A DNA stretch of 64,000 bases from Clostridium beijerinckii. GTDB lineage: Bacteria; Bacillota; Clostridia; Clostridiales; Clostridiaceae. A program made the translations under genes and the position numbers. Under the pieces are notes generated by a model. It was given only the letters and a program-made list of their open reading frames with translations, ran no database searches and was not told the DNA's origin. Location of the stretch: contig CP029329.1 of the NCBI GenBank assembly GCA_003129525.1, positions 1,078,501-1,142,500 of the forward strand, in the 5' to 3' direction. Below are positions 45,388 through 56,312 of this stretch, in pieces (position 1 is the first letter of the stretch; every line of letters starts with the position of its first letter).

Positions 45388-47784
45388 GTGCAATATGGAT
45401 TAGATGTAAATAAATACAAAGAAATAAATGAAGTGAAAAATGTAAAAAGAAAAATATGGATGCAAGCATCTATAGCAAAATTAGGAGTGATCTTAATAGT
45501 AGGAATTTTACTTGGGCGAGTAAATTTATTATTAAATCAATCAAATAGTAGTGGAATAGCTCCAGTTGGAATAGCTTATTTAATAGCTGTTATTACAAAA
45601 GAAAATAAAAAAAATAGTTTATGCGCAGCAATTGGAGTTAGCATAGGATATTTAACAATTGATAATTTATTATCAGATGGATATGTATATTTAGTAGCTG
45701 TGACCTTAATAACAATATACTATAGCTTTATAGCACCTGATAAAAAAAGAAAAAAGGAACTAGCAGCTTTTGCAATAATTTTATGTAGTTTCTTTGTTTA
45801 TGGATTTTTAGTTAATAAATATGAATTAGGAGTAAACATAACTTTAGGTTTACTACAAACATTAATTGTTATGCCAATATCTTATGTTATAAGATATGCA
45901 CTAAATTCCTTGGAAGAGATTAATACTAACTATTTTTTTTCTTCAGAAGAAATAGTTAGCATCGGAATATTTTTATGTTTGTTAGTTGCTGGAATAGGTA
46001 ATGTCAATTTTAGTAATTATTCTATAAGAAACATAGGTGCATTAACATTGGTTCTAACAATTGCCTATGTTGGTGGAGCAACATATGGAGCTATGATTGG
46101 AGTTTCAATGGGAATAATGATTGGAGTCGCATCTGGAGATATGATGTACAGTGTAGCCTTTTTTGGAGTTGGAGGGCTCGTAGTTGGAATTTTTAAAGAG
46201 ACAGGAAAAATATTTTCAATACTTTCAGGCATAATAATTTATTTTGCGTTAGCACTATATTCTAATGCAATAACATTAAAATTAGGAATTGAGGTTTTAT
46301 CTAGTTCAATTTTATTTTTATGTATTCCAAAGCCTGTATATAAACGTATTGAAGTTGAAATAAATCCATATAAGAAGAAAGAATCATTAGGAGAGATTCA
46401 ATTAAATGTAATAAAGGAGGAATTTACGTATAAGCTAAAAGAACTCACAAGTGTATTAGCTACTGTGTCAAAATGTTTAGGAAATACTAATGATAATAAA
46501 AATTTATTGATTAAATCAAAGGGAAGTGCTTTAGTAGAAAATTTAGCAGATAGGAGTTGCTCAAATTGTGAAAATAAGCCTTTATGTTGGAAGAGGGATT
46601 TTCATCAAACCTTCAATTCTTTTCAAATGTTAATACAGAGCTATGAGGATGGAGAAATAGCTATACCAACAGATTTAGAAAAGAGATGTGTCAAAAATTT
46701 TACTCTTTTAAGGAGCACGGAAGGAATTGTAAATAATTACAATGTAAATGAAGCGATAAAGGAAAGGTTGGAAGAAGGAAAAAATATATTATCAGCTCAT
46801 ATATCTAATATATCAAGTACATTAGATAATCTTCTAAATGATTTTAAAAGAGAGGTCACTATAGATACGGATTTAGAGAGATTAGTAAAACGCATATTCA
46901 ATAAAAATTCAATTTATTATAATGATATTTTTTGCTATATAGATAAAAACGGTAGAATGAAAATTAGAATAAGCATGAATAATTGTGAAGGATCTAATTA
47001 CTGTGAAAAAAATATAGTTTCTTTATTAAGCAATTCTATGAGAATGAAATTATGTATTGGAGATGATGGATGCAATATTAATCCCAAGACAAATGAGTGT
47101 ATTATTATAATAGAAGAAAAACCAAAGTACTATATAGTATCATATGGAGCAATGGAATCGAAATGTGGAGAGAATCAAACAGGAGATAATTATAGTTTTG
47201 GAAAAACTGCTAATGGAAGTTATATGACAATATTAAGTGACGGGATGGGTTCAGGACCTGAAGCTGGCGAAGAAAGTAAGGCAACCGTGGATTTAGTAGA
47301 GAAACTTATGGAGGCGGGATTTAATGAAGATATAACCGTAAATACCGTAAATTCTATAATGGGTATGAGATTTGCAGAAGACGAAAAGTATGCTACTCTA
47401 GATTTAAATAAAGTAAATTTATATAATGGGGATACAATCTTTGTGAAAATAGGAGCGGCACCTAGTTTTATTAAGAGCGGTCATGAAGTGGAATCTATCA
47501 ATTCTAAAAATTTACCTTTCGGACTTGTAGATGAAGTAGAAGTAGAAGTGATAAAAAGAGTATTAAAACCTGGAGATATTCTAATCAATGTAAGCGATGG
47601 TATTTTAGATATTGATAAATTTAATTCTGGAAAGTCCACTTGGATAGAAGAATATTTAAAAGATATTAATGCAGATCCTAAAGAGCTGTCAAAAAAAATA
47701 TTAGATATGGCAAAGACATTGAGCAATGGTGTTGTTAAAGATGATATGACAGTAATAGTGTCAAGGGTGTATTTAGATACTTAA
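45388..47784 (+). CDS. spoIIE: Stage II sporulation protein E (PP2C phosphatase)
   Basis: 798 residues from GTG 45388: GAGG lies nine bases upstream and the product then begins MQYGLDV, the usual SpoIIE N-terminus; an in-frame TTG at 45367 lacks a site. About ten membrane segments fill residues ~30-320. A Cys-containing middle region follows (SCSNCENKPLCWKRD). The C-terminal PP2C domain has LSDGMGSGPEAGEES and NVSDGILDID metal Asp residues. It dephosphorylates SpoIIAA to release sigma-F and acts at the polar septum. Confidence 0.96.
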   Translation: MQYGLDVNKYKEINEVKNVKRKIWMQASIAKLGVILIVGILLGRVNLLLNQSNSSGIAPVGIAYLIAVITKENKKNSLCAAIGVSIGYLTIDNLLSDGYVYLVAVTLITIYYSFIAPDKKRKKELAAFAIILCSFFVYGFLVNKYELGVNITLGLLQTLIVMPISYVIRYALNSLEEINTNYFFSSEEIVSIGIFLCLLVAGIGNVNFSNYSIRNIGALTLVLTIAYVGGATYGAMIGVSMGIMIGVASGDMMYSVAFFGVGGLVVGIFKETGKIFSILSGIIIYFALALYSNAITLKLGIEVLSSSILFLCIPKPVYKRIEVEINPYKKKESLGEIQLNVIKEEFTYKLKELTSVLATVSKCLGNTNDNKNLLIKSKGSALVENLADRSCSNCENKPLCWKRDFHQTFNSFQMLIQSYEDGEIAIPTDLEKRCVKNFTLLRSTEGIVNNYNVNEAIKERLEEGKNILSAHISNISSTLDNLLNDFKREVTIDTDLERLVKRIFNKNSIYYNDIFCYIDKNGRMKIRISMNNCEGSNYCEKNIVSLLSNSMRMKLCIGDDGCNINPKTNECIIIIEEKPKYYIVSYGAMESKCGENQTGDNYSFGKTANGSYMTILSDGMGSGPEAGEESKATVDLVEKLMEAGFNEDITVNTVNSIMGMRFAEDEKYATLDLNKVNLYNGDTIFVKIGAAPSFIKSGHEVESINSKNLPFGLVDEVEVEVIKRVLKPGDILINVSDGILDIDKFNSGKSTWIEEYLKDINADPKELSKKILDMAKTLSNGVVKDDMTVIVSRVYLDT

Positions 47785-47792
47785 AATATTAT

Positions 47793-47951
47793 TAAGCACA
47801 TTGAAAAAAGTAATAAGTCAGCAGGCTAGTCTATTTTGTATAATACTACGTCGGTATGTTCACCTAGTAGCTTACTATGGGGGAAACATACTCTTATTTG
47901 ATACAAAATAGACATCGCATAATTGACTTGTTATTTTCTTTTATGTACCTA
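47793..47951. repeat. Palindromic repeat copy R13 (long form, ~159 bp)
   Basis: TAA-GCACATTGAAAAAAGTAATAAGTC on the left; TTGACTTGTTATTTTC and TTTTATGTACC on the right. Nested inner stems are TCTATTTTGTAT/ATACAAAATAGA and GTATGTT/AACATAC. The interior GTATGTTCACCTAGTA resembles TATGTTTACCTAATA in R7. It follows the spoIIE stop by nine bases. Confidence 0.75.
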
Positions 47952-48141
47952 AAAGCTACTTCAAAGCTTTAATTTATAAATTAATTACAAAATAGTTATT
48001 TATAATTTCTGTTTGAACAATCTAGGTATTACGCATATAAAGCAAAAATGTTGTAGGTAATTAATTATATTTTTTTGATAATAATATTTACATTTAAAAC
48101 ATATATACGTAAAATATAGTATAAAGTAATATATATAATAT
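47952..48141 (+). other. AT-rich gap between repeats R13 and R14
   Basis: 190 bases with no gene, hairpin or clear promoter seen. Together with the two repeats it makes the 436-base spoIIE-tilS gap, where Bacillus has yabS and yabT. Confidence 0.5.
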
Positions 48142-48197
48142 TTAGGCATATTCAAAAAACAACAAGTCAATATGCTAGTCTATTTTGATATGACTTA
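48142..48197. repeat. Palindromic repeat copy R14 (right arm deleted)
   Basis: TTA-GGCATATTCAAAAAACAACAAG then TCAATATGCTAGTCTATTTTGATATGAC-TTA. Left arm and core are kept; most of the right arm is missing. Direct TTA flanks. It ends eight bases before the tilS Shine-Dalgarno. Confidence 0.7.
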
Positions 48198-48220
48198 TAG
48201 ATAAATAGGAGTGTTTATTT

Positions 48221-49627
48221 TTGTGTAAAAAAGTACTATCTTATATTAAAGATAATAAATTAATTAAATCTGGAGATAAAATTTTAGTTGCTCTTTCTGG
48301 AGGACCAGACTCTATATGTCTTTTGAATATTTTATTTGAATTAAAAAAAGAGCTAAATATAGATATAGCAGCTGCTCATTTAAATCATCTTCTACGAGGT
48401 GAAGATGCCTTTAAAGATGAAGAATATGCAGTAAATATATGTAATGAAAAGGGGATAAAGTGTTTTGTAAAGCGTGTAGATATAAATACTTATGCTAAGG
48501 ATCATAAATTATCTTCTGAAATGGCAGGAAGAAGTGCTAGGTATGATTTCTTTGATGAGATTGTAGAAGAAGAGGGTTTTGATAAGGTTGCTACTGCACA
48601 CAATGCAAATGATCAAGCAGAAACAATTTTATTTAGGCTTATGAGAGGAACAGGTCTTGAAGGACTTGGAGGCATTAAAGCTTCTAGAGATAATAAAATA
48701 ATAAGGCCTATTTTATGCCTAAGCAGAGAAGAAGTAGAGAAATATATTGAATTAAAAAAATTAAATCCTAGAATTGATAAGACTAATTTTGAGAGAGTTT
48801 ATAATAGAAATAAGATAAGATTAGACTTGCTACCATATATGAAGGAAAACTTTAATGAAGATATAATACAGACATTAAATAGAATGTCATTACTGTTACA
48901 AAAAGATAATGAATTTCTTGAAAATTTATCATTAGATTTATACAATAAATATTGTATAAGATACGATGCCTATTTTATAATAAAAAAGGATATGTTTAAA
49001 GAAGAAGATGCTATTGTTAGTAGAGTGTTAAGACGTGCTATAACTAAATACTCAAAATCAAATTATGATTTTGAAATGAGGCATATATATGAAATTTCGC
49101 ACTTAGCAAAAAATAATTCTGGGAAATCAGTAGATTTGCCTAATGGAATTTATGCTGAAAATATTTATGGCGATATATACATAAAAAATAAAATGGAAAA
49201 ACGTTATATAAATAATAAAAAAGAAGAGATAAATATAAATAAAAATAATATAAATAAGCATAAACTAGAATTTAATGATTTTAGGATTGAATTTTTTATA
49301 GTGGAAAATTGTGAAATTAATGATGCAAGCTTAAATCAAAACAATTTAATAAAATATTTTGATTTCGATAAAATAAATAATAATATTTCAATAAGAGGTA
49401 GAAGGGATGGAGATAGAATCATTCCTTTAGGTATGAAGGGAAGTAAAAAATTAAAAGATATTTTTATTGATATGAAAATACCTAAAGAAGAAAGAAATAA
49501 TATTCCTATTTTATGTTTTGATGAAAAAATTGCATGGATTTTTGGAATTAGGACATCAGAAGAATATAAGCTTACAAACATAAGTAAAAATATATTAAAA
49601 GTAATTGTTGAAAGAAAGGAATATTGA
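48221..49627 (+). CDS. tilS: tRNA(Ile)-lysidine synthetase
   Basis: 468 residues from TTG 48221 (AGGAG nine bases upstream). ATP-pyrophosphatase PP-loop SGGPDS (residues 26-31), AAHLNHLLRGEDAFKDEEY, GRSARYDFF and TAHNANDQAETILFRLMRGTG. C-terminal TilS domains with IRGRRDGDRIIPLGMKGSKKLKDIFID. Converts C34 of tRNA-Ile(CAU) to lysidine. Followed by hpt one base after its stop, as in Bacillus. Confidence 0.96.
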   Translation: MCKKVLSYIKDNKLIKSGDKILVALSGGPDSICLLNILFELKKELNIDIAAAHLNHLLRGEDAFKDEEYAVNICNEKGIKCFVKRVDINTYAKDHKLSSEMAGRSARYDFFDEIVEEEGFDKVATAHNANDQAETILFRLMRGTGLEGLGGIKASRDNKIIRPILCLSREEVEKYIELKKLNPRIDKTNFERVYNRNKIRLDLLPYMKENFNEDIIQTLNRMSLLLQKDNEFLENLSLDLYNKYCIRYDAYFIIKKDMFKEEDAIVSRVLRRAITKYSKSNYDFEMRHIYEISHLAKNNSGKSVDLPNGIYAENIYGDIYIKNKMEKRYINNKKEEININKNNINKHKLEFNDFRIEFFIVENCEINDASLNQNNLIKYFDFDKINNNISIRGRRDGDRIIPLGMKGSKKLKDIFIDMKIPKEERNNIPILCFDEKIAWIFGIRTSEEYKLTNISKNILKVIVERKEY

Positions 49628-49628
49628 T

Positions 49629-50168
49629 ATGAAACAAGATATACAAGAAATATTATTTTCAGAAGAGGCTTTAAGTAAAAGAATTAAAGAATTAGCTAGT
49701 GAAATAAGTAAGGATTATAAAGGAAAAGATTTAATTGTAGTTGGAATATTAAAGGGATCAGTAATATTTGCTGCAGAGTTAATAAAGAACATATCTATTC
49801 ATTGTGAAATAGACTTTATGGCGGTATCAAGTTATGGAAGTTCTACAGAGACTTCTGGTGTTGTAAGAATCTTAAAAGATTTAGATAATAATATTGAAGG
49901 TAAAGATATTTTAGTGGTTGAAGACATTGTTGATACAGGAGTTACCTTAACATATTTGCTTAAGTATTTAAAAGCAAGGAAAGCTAATAGCATAGAAATA
50001 GTTGCACTATTAAATAAACAAGCAAGAAGAACATCTGATTTAGATGTAAAATATATTGGATTTGAAGTTCCTGATGGATTCATAGTTGGATATGGAATAG
50101 ACTATGCTGAAAAATATAGAAATTTACCATTTATAGGGATATTAAAACCTGAAGTATATGAAAAATAG
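49629..50168 (+). CDS. hpt: Hypoxanthine phosphoribosyltransferase
   Basis: 179 residues from ATG 49629; GAAAGGA lies within the end of tilS, and a frame extension to 49605 is inside tilS. VGILKGSVIFAAELI, the PRPP loop VVEDIVDTGVTLTYL and the base-binding VPDGFIVGYGIDYAEKYRNLP define the family. Salvages hypoxanthine/guanine with PRPP. tilS-hpt-ftsH order conserved. Confidence 0.96.
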   Translation: MKQDIQEILFSEEALSKRIKELASEISKDYKGKDLIVVGILKGSVIFAAELIKNISIHCEIDFMAVSSYGSSTETSGVVRILKDLDNNIEGKDILVVEDIVDTGVTLTYLLKYLKARKANSIEIVALLNKQARRTSDLDVKYIGFEVPDGFIVGYGIDYAEKYRNLPFIGILKPEVYEK

Positions 50169-50241
50169 AAATTGCAATTTTATTGTAATAAGAATATTCC
50201 TATGGTAAAATTTTAAATATGATGAGAGAGGGGGGCCTTGA

Positions 50242-52050
50242 ATGAAAAAATATTCAAGCGCAGCTGTATGGATTGTATGTTCAGTTATGCTAGTTTTAGC
50301 AGCAGTTACTATGTGGCAAACAGGAAAAGGTTCTAGCGAAATGGCGTATAGTGCATTCGTACAAAAATGGAATGCAAATGAAATAGAAAGTGTTGTAATT
50401 AAAGAAGATAGTATGACAATAGAGGGGAAAACCACTGATAATAAAACCTTTATTACTTATGCTCCAGGGGAACTTGTTAGTTCGCTAATACAAAATCAAC
50501 CTAATGTAGATGTTAATGTGGTTTTTCAGAAACCATCTAATAACGCCACATGGATTGCAACATTGCTTCCGTTTATATTTATGGCAGTAATTGTTTTTAT
50601 ATTTTTGTTCATATTTACGCAACAGTCTCAAAGTGGAGGCAGTGGAAGAGGCGTTATGAATTTTGGTAAGAGTAAAGCAAAAATGGTGACACCGGAAAGC
50701 CAAACTGTTACATTTAATGATATAGCAGGTGCTGATGAAGAAAAAGCAGAGCTTGAAGAAATAGTTGATTTTTTAAAGTTACCAGCAAGATACTTACAAA
50801 TGGGAGCAAGAATACCCAAGGGAGTATTATTAGTTGGACCTCCTGGAACTGGGAAAACTTTACTTGCAAAAGCAATAGCAGGAGAAGCTGGAGTTCCATT
50901 CTTCACTATATCTGGTTCAGACTTTGTTGAAATGTTTGTTGGAGTTGGTGCATCTAGAGTTAGAAGTCTATTTGAAGAAGCTAAAAAGAATTCACCTTGT
51001 ATAATATTTATAGATGAAATCGATGCTGTTGGAAGACAGAGAGGTGCTGGACTAGGTGGCGGACATGATGAAAGAGAACAAACATTAAATCAACTTCTTG
51101 TTGAGATGGATGGATTTGGTGTCAATGAAGGTATCGTTATGATAGCGGCTACAAACAGACCTGACATATTAGACCCTGCATTATTAAGACCAGGAAGATT
51201 TGATAGACAAATAATGGTTGGGGCTCCTGATATAAAAGGTAGAGAAGAAATTCTTAAGGTTCATACAAAAAAGAAACCTCTTAGAGATGATGTGAAATTG
51301 GATATACTAGCCAAGAGAACTCCAGGTTTTTCTGGTGCAGATTTAGAAAATTTAACAAATGAAGCTGCATTACTTGCAGTTAGAAGAGATAAGAAACAAA
51401 TATCAATGTCTGAAATGGAAGAGGCAATAACTAAAGTTATTGCGGGGCCAGAAAAAAAGAGTAGGATAATAACTGAGCATGATAGGAAGCTAACAGCTTA
51501 CCATGAAGCTGGTCATGCAGTTGTTATGAGATTGCTTCCTAATTGTGATCCAGTTCATGAAATAAGTGTAATTCCAAGAGGAAGAGCTGGAGGGTATACT
51601 ATGCATCTTCCTAAAGAAGATACTTCTTATACATCTAAATCTAAACTAGAAGATGAAATGATTGGACTTTTAGGCGGAAGGGTTGCTGAGAAGCTAATTC
51701 TTGGAGATATAAGCACTGGTGCTAAAAACGATATAGATAGAGCTAGTCATATAGCTAGAAGTATGGTTATGGATTATGGTATGAGTGATGAAATTGGAAC
51801 GATATCTTACAATACTTCAGGCCATGATGAAATTTTCCTTGGAAGAGATTTAGGTAAAGGAAGAGAATTTAGTGAAGAAGTTGGTTCTAAAATAGACAAA
51901 GAAATCAAGAAATTTATAGACGAAGCTTATGATAAGGCGAATAAATTATTAAAAGAAAACGTAAATAAATTACATGCTGTGGCTCAAGCCTTAATTGAAA
52001 AAGAAAAGCTTGATGCACAAGAATTTGAAGATATTTTTGTGAATAATTAA
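50242..52050 (+). CDS. ftsH: ATP-dependent zinc metalloprotease FtsH
   Basis: 602 residues. Two membrane segments (~8-25 and ~107-127) flank a small external domain. AAA+ module with Walker A GPPGTGKT (199-206), Walker [12 protein letters not shown] and [21 protein letters not shown]. Peptidase HEAGH (421-425). Membrane quality-control and regulator-degrading hexamer. Strong ribosome site (GAGGGGGG). A terminator follows. Confidence 0.97.
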   Translation: MKKYSSAAVWIVCSVMLVLAAVTMWQTGKGSSEMAYSAFVQKWNANEIESVVIKEDSMTIEGKTTDNKTFITYAPGELVSSLIQNQPNVDVNVVFQKPSNNATWIATLLPFIFMAVIVFIFLFIFTQQSQSGGSGRGVMNFGKSKAKMVTPESQTVTFNDIAGADEEKAELEEIVDFLKLPARYLQMGARIPKGVLLVGPPGTGKTLLAKAIAGEAGVPFFTISGSDFVEMFVGVGASRVRSLFEEAKKNSPCIIFIDEIDAVGRQRGAGLGGGHDEREQTLNQLLVEMDGFGVNEGIVMIAATNRPDILDPALLRPGRFDRQIMVGAPDIKGREEILKVHTKKKPLRDDVKLDILAKRTPGFSGADLENLTNEAALLAVRRDKKQISMSEMEEAITKVIAGPEKKSRIITEHDRKLTAYHEAGHAVVMRLLPNCDPVHEISVIPRGRAGGYTMHLPKEDTSYTSKSKLEDEMIGLLGGRVAEKLILGDISTGAKNDIDRASHIARSMVMDYGMSDEIGTISYNTSGHDEIFLGRDLGKGREFSEEVGSKIDKEIKKFIDEAYDKANKLLKENVNKLHAVAQALIEKEKLDAQEFEDIFVNN

Positions 52051-52060
52051 TAAATAAGAA

Positions 52061-52100
52061 GGCTATTTCAAAATAATTTTATTTTGGGATAGTCTTTTTT
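52061..52100 (+). terminator. Terminator after ftsH
   Basis: GGCTATTTCAAAAT (52061-52074) pairs imperfectly with ATTTTGGGATAGTC (52081-52094), followed by TTTTTTG. Confidence 0.85.
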
Positions 52101-52245
52101 GAATATAAATAAAATCCAACAGTAATAATACGAATATTTTGATTAGATTTCTATTTATTATTCGAAAAAACTTTTATTACATAGGTTGAAATGATATAAT
52201 TAAGTACAATAAATTGATTTTTGGTTAATTAGGAGGAATACTTAA

Positions 52246-53916
52246 ATGAAAAGTGATATTCAAATTGCACAAGAAGCAAAAATGGAACCAATAAAAAATG
52301 TGGCTGAAAAATTAGGTCTTTGTGAAGATGACATTGAATACTATGGAAAATATAAATGTAAGATATCTTTAGATGTATATGATAAAGTTAAAGATAATAA
52401 AGATGGAAAGTTAGTTTTAGTAACGGCTATAAATCCAACTCCGGCTGGTGAGGGAAAGTCAACAGTTACTGTAGGGCTTGGTCAAGCACTAAATAAACTT
52501 GGTAAAAAGGCTGTAATAGCATTAAGAGAACCATCTCTAGGACCAGTTTTTGGGATTAAAGGTGGAGCTGCAGGTGGCGGATATGCTCAAGTAGTTCCTA
52601 TGGAAGATATTAATCTTCATTTTACTGGTGATATGCATGCTATTACATCTGCTAATAACTTATTATCAGCAGCTATAGATAATCATATACATCAAGGAAA
52701 TATTTTAAAGATTGATTCTAGAAGAATAGTTTTTAAAAGAGTTATGGATATGAATGATAGAGCGCTTAGACATATTGTTGTTGGAATGGGTGGAAAAGTT
52801 AATGGATTCGTTAGAGAAGATGGATTCAATATAACTGTCGCATCCGAAATAATGGCTATACTATGTTTAGCAAGTGATTTAGAAGATTTAAAAGAAAGAA
52901 TGGGAAATATTGTAGTTGCTTATAATTTAGATGGAAATCCTGTTTATGTTAAAGAATTAGAAATTCAAGGAGCTATGGCTTTGCTGATGAAAGATGCAAT
53001 TAAACCTAACTTAGTTCAAACGTTAGAAAATACTCCAGCACTAATACATGGAGGGCCATTTGCTAATATTGCTCATGGATGTAATTCTATAATGGCAACT
53101 AAACTTGCCTTAAAACTTGGAGAAGTTGTAATAACTGAAGCTGGATTTGGTGCTGATTTGGGTGCGGAAAAATTCTTTGATATTAAGTGTAGATATGGAA
53201 AATTAAAACCTGAATGTGTTGTGATTGTTGCGACAATAAGAGCATTAAAACACCACGGTGGAGTATATAAGACTGAACTAAATGTTCCAAATGTCGAAGC
53301 TTTAGCTAAAGGGATAACTAATTTAGAAAAACAAGTAGAAAATATTAAGAAATTTAAGGTTACACCTGTTGTTGCTATAAACAGATTTGTAACAGACAGC
53401 GATGAAGAAATACAATTCATAAAGGATTTCTGCGACAAGATGGGAGTTAAAGTAGCATTATCAGATGTATGGGCTAAAGGTGGAGAAGGTGGAATTGAAC
53501 TTGGAAATATTGTATTAGATATTTTAGATAATAACAATTCTGATTTTGCACCAATATATGATGAAAAGGCTACGATTGAAGAAAAGGTATTGACTATAGC
53601 TAAAGAAATTTATGGAGCAGATAAAGTTAATTATACTCCTGCTGCTAAAAAACAAATTCTGGAGTTAGAAAAGTTTGGATTAGATAAGTTACCTATATGT
53701 ATGGCAAAAACACAATATTCTTTATCTGATAATCCTAGTCTTTTGGCTAGACCAGAAGGATTTGATATTACAGTTAAAGAGGTTAGAGTTTCTAATGGGG
53801 CTGGGTTTGTAATAGTTCAAACAGGAGATATAATGACTATGCCAGGACTGCCAAAGGTTCCAGCTGCAAATAAGATGGATGTATTAAAGAGTGGAGAAAT
53901 AGTAGGATTATTCTAA
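52246..53916 (+). CDS. fhs: Formate-tetrahydrofolate ligase
   Basis: 556 residues, the usual length, ATG after AGGAGGA. P-loop-like [54 protein letters not shown], and [21 protein letters not shown] blocks. ATP-dependent formation of 10-formyl-THF, feeding purine synthesis and one-carbon metabolism in anaerobes. It stands between ftsH and coaX, an insertion relative to Bacillus. Confidence 0.97.
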   Translation: MKSDIQIAQEAKMEPIKNVAEKLGLCEDDIEYYGKYKCKISLDVYDKVKDNKDGKLVLVTAINPTPAGEGKSTVTVGLGQALNKLGKKAVIALREPSLGPVFGIKGGAAGGGYAQVVPMEDINLHFTGDMHAITSANNLLSAAIDNHIHQGNILKIDSRRIVFKRVMDMNDRALRHIVVGMGGKVNGFVREDGFNITVASEIMAILCLASDLEDLKERMGNIVVAYNLDGNPVYVKELEIQGAMALLMKDAIKPNLVQTLENTPALIHGGPFANIAHGCNSIMATKLALKLGEVVITEAGFGADLGAEKFFDIKCRYGKLKPECVVIVATIRALKHHGGVYKTELNVPNVEALAKGITNLEKQVENIKKFKVTPVVAINRFVTDSDEEIQFIKDFCDKMGVKVALSDVWAKGGEGGIELGNIVLDILDNNNSDFAPIYDEKATIEEKVLTIAKEIYGADKVNYTPAAKKQILELEKFGLDKLPICMAKTQYSLSDNPSLLARPEGFDITVKEVRVSNGAGFVIVQTGDIMTMPGLPKVPAANKMDVLKSGEIVGLF

Positions 53917-54016
53917 AATCTAGTTTGAATTTTAATAATTTATAAAAATTAATAATGTAAAATGAAAGAAATACTATAAAATGTATAGAGATAAAATATG
54001 ATTATAATGGTAAAAA

Positions 54017-54049
54017 TTATTTTAAGATAATAGTATTATTTTAAAATAA
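54017..54049 (+). terminator. Terminator after fhs
   Basis: TTATTTTAAGATAATA (54017-54032) pairs, with one G-U, with TATTATTTTAAAATAA (54034-54049), then CATTTT. Confidence 0.6.
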
Positions 54050-54060
54050 CATTTTAGCCC

Positions 54061-54088
54061 TTGACAAATCAACCAGAATTGTTAAAAT
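54061..54088 (+). promoter_or_regulatory. Promoter of coaX leader
   Basis: TTGACA (54061-54066), 16-base spacer, TAAAAT (54083-54088). Transcription would start near 54095, upstream of a terminator-like hairpin. Confidence 0.7.
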
Positions 54089-54123
54089 TATATTGTTATT
54101 TTTAAGTAAATTTCTAAATTAAG

Positions 54124-54145
54124 GCAGCTCTTCGGGCTGCTTTTA
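54124..54145 (+). terminator. Terminator-like hairpin in the coaX leader
   Basis: GCAGC (54124-54128) pairs with GCTGC (54136-54140) around CTCTTCGGG, followed by TTTTAATTT. It lies between the promoter and the coaX ribosome site, so it may attenuate coaX. Confidence 0.75.
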
Positions 54146-54173
54146 ATTTAACTATATTAAGGTGGTGCTTTCT

Positions 54174-54965
54174 ATGATTTTACTTGTTGATGCAGGTAAT
54201 ACCAACATTGTTTTGGGAGTACATAATGGAGAACGATATATAGCTAGTTGGCGTATTTCGAGTGATGGAAATAAAACATCAGATGAGTATGGTATACAAG
54301 TTATGCAATTATTTAACTCAAGTGACATTAATCCTAAGGATATTACTGGAGTTATAGTTTCTTCTGTTGTTCCTAATATAATGCATTCTTTAGAAAATAT
54401 GTTAAGGAAATGCTTTTGTCATGAACCTATAATAGTTGGACCAGGAATAAAAACAGGAATAAATATAAAGTATGATAATCCAAGAGAAGTTGGAGCGGAC
54501 AGAATAGTAAATGCTGTTGCGGCATATGAGATCTATAAGAGACCGGTAATAATAATAGATTTTGGTACGGCTACAACTTTCTGTGCAGTACGAGCAAATG
54601 GAGATTACCTTGGAGGATGCATATGTCCAGGAATAAGAATTGCAGCAGATGCCTTATTTGAAAGAGCTGCTAAGCTTCCGAGAGTAGAATTAGAAGTACC
54701 TAAAAATATGATTTGCAAAAATACAGTATCGAGCATGCAATCAGGTATTTTATTTGGGTATATTGGGCAAGTTGAATATATAGTTAAAAAGATGAAACAG
54801 GAAATGAAAGAGTCTAAGTATAAGGAAGAACCTCTTGTACTAGCAACGGGAGGATTAGCTAATTTAATAGCTAAAGAAACTGATGCTATAGATAAGGTGG
54901 ATTCTGATTTAACATTGGAAGGATTAAATATATTATATAAAAAGAATAAGGAAATGGAAAATTAA
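54174..54965 (+). CDS. coaX: Type III pantothenate kinase
   Basis: 263 residues from ATG 54174 (AAGGTGG eight bases upstream; two in-frame GTGs overlap that site). [43 protein letters not shown] and [16 protein letters not shown] are the ASKHA-fold signatures of CoaX. First step of CoA synthesis. Followed by dusB after 49 bases. Confidence 0.96.
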   Translation: MILLVDAGNTNIVLGVHNGERYIASWRISSDGNKTSDEYGIQVMQLFNSSDINPKDITGVIVSSVVPNIMHSLENMLRKCFCHEPIIVGPGIKTGINIKYDNPREVGADRIVNAVAAYEIYKRPVIIIDFGTATTFCAVRANGDYLGGCICPGIRIAADALFERAAKLPRVELEVPKNMICKNTVSSMQSGILFGYIGQVEYIVKKMKQEMKESKYKEEPLVLATGGLANLIAKETDAIDKVDSDLTLEGLNILYKKNKEMEN

Positions 54966-55014
54966 GAATGAAAGAGTTTATGGATAGTATAGAAAAGTAA
55001 GGAGTACATTCTAA

Positions 55015-55992
55015 ATGAAAATAGGAGATTTAACTTTTGAGAATAATATATTTTTAGCCCCTATGGCAGGTGTGACAGATATATCATTTAGAGGATTATG
55101 TAAAGAAATGGGATGTGGGTTAGTTTATACCGAAATGGTTAGTGCTAAAGCTTTATATTATGGAAGTGAAAATACACAAGCCTTACTTAGAATAGCAGAT
55201 GAAGAAAAACCAGTGGCAGTTCAAATTTTTGGAAGGGAACCAGATATAATGGCAAATATCTGTGAAGAACAATTAAATGATAGAAGTGATATTTGCATTA
55301 TTGACATAAATATGGGCTGCCCAGCTCCTAAGATAGTTAAAAACGGAGAGGGATCTGCTTTGATGAATGAGCCAGAACTTGCATATGAAATTGTAAAGGC
55401 TATAAAAAAGGTTTCTAAAAAGCCTGTTACTGTTAAATTCCGAAAGGGATTTGATGAGGATAATATTAATGCGGTAGAATTCGCAAAAGGGATGGAACAA
55501 GCAGGAGTTGATGCAATTACTATTCATGGACGAACAAGAAAACAGATGTATCAAGGTGTTGCAGACTGGGAGATAATAAAAAAAATCAAAGAAAGTGTTT
55601 CTGTTCCTGTAATAGGTAATGGAGATGTATTTTCGCCGGAAGACGCTCTTAAAATGAAAGATATTACTAATTGTGATGGTATAATGATTGCTAGAGGAAG
55701 CCAAGGAAATCCATGGATATTTAGGCAAGTGAGCAGTGCATTAAAAGGGCAAACTATTAATGAAATTTCAAATAGAGAAAAAATTGAAATGTGCATTAGG
55801 CATTATGAATTAGCAATTAAATATGATGGTGAATTCAAAGCTATTAGAGAAATGAGAAAACATGCATCGTGGTACATTAAGGGTCTTCCAAGATGCACAG
55901 ATATTAGAAATCAAATTAATATCTTAGATAATAGTAAAAAAGTAATTGAAATTTTAATGAAATATAAAGAAGAATTAAAAGGTAAATTTTAG
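55015..55992 (+). CDS. dusB: tRNA-dihydrouridine synthase
   Basis: 325 residues, ATG after AAGGAG. FMN TIM barrel: FLAPMAGVTDISFRGLCKE, the MNMGCPAPKIVKNGEGSALM block with catalytic Cys, HGRTRKQMYQG, GNGDVFSPEDA and ARGSQGNPWIF. Reduces uridines in tRNA D-loops. Position upstream of greA-lysS corresponds to Bacillus yacF-lysS. Confidence 0.95.
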   Translation: MKIGDLTFENNIFLAPMAGVTDISFRGLCKEMGCGLVYTEMVSAKALYYGSENTQALLRIADEEKPVAVQIFGREPDIMANICEEQLNDRSDICIIDINMGCPAPKIVKNGEGSALMNEPELAYEIVKAIKKVSKKPVTVKFRKGFDEDNINAVEFAKGMEQAGVDAITIHGRTRKQMYQGVADWEIIKKIKESVSVPVIGNGDVFSPEDALKMKDITNCDGIMIARGSQGNPWIFRQVSSALKGQTINEISNREKIEMCIRHYELAIKYDGEFKAIREMRKHASWYIKGLPRCTDIRNQINILDNSKKVIEILMKYKEELKGKF

Positions 55993-56312
55993 CAAATAAA
56001 TAATAGTTAGAATAATCTAATGATTTGGGGCATATTATTAATATTTAGAAAATTGAAGATAAGAGCACAAATTGCTTTAAGGCAGGATTTGTTGACATAT
56101 CAAATATGCTGATTTATAATTAGTTAAATGTTTTAAGGTTAAAAGCTTATTTTAGGCTATTTAAAAGAAATAATTTAATTTACTCTGTTTAAAAGATATC
56201 TTAATAACAGAGTTTATCTAAGTTAATTTGTACAATACTTAATTTGAAAAAAATTAATGCGTGTAATTGTTAATTTAATAAATATAGAAGGTTTTAAAGG
56301 GGAGTAAAATAT
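55993..56312 (+). other. greA upstream region with consensus promoter and long leader
   Basis: 320 bases without a gene. It holds the promoter at 56092-56120 and an 8-bp hairpin (ACTCTGTT 56182-56189 with AACAGAGT 56206-56213) inside the ~185-base leader. Confidence 0.6.
56092..56120 (+). promoter_or_regulatory. Consensus promoter of greA-lysS
   Basis: TTGACA (56092-56097), 17-base spacer, TATAAT (56115-56120), perfect sigma-A match. Predicted start near 56127. Confidence 0.85.

Noticed and set aside
54981..55014. Search for a mobile element or phage island explaining the ~20.8-kb block 3471-24107 (checked for transposase, integrase and tRNA-flanked ends)
   Set aside because: The block contains ordinary chromosomal genes with the same base composition as its surroundings, and no integrase or transposase gene is present anywhere in the window.
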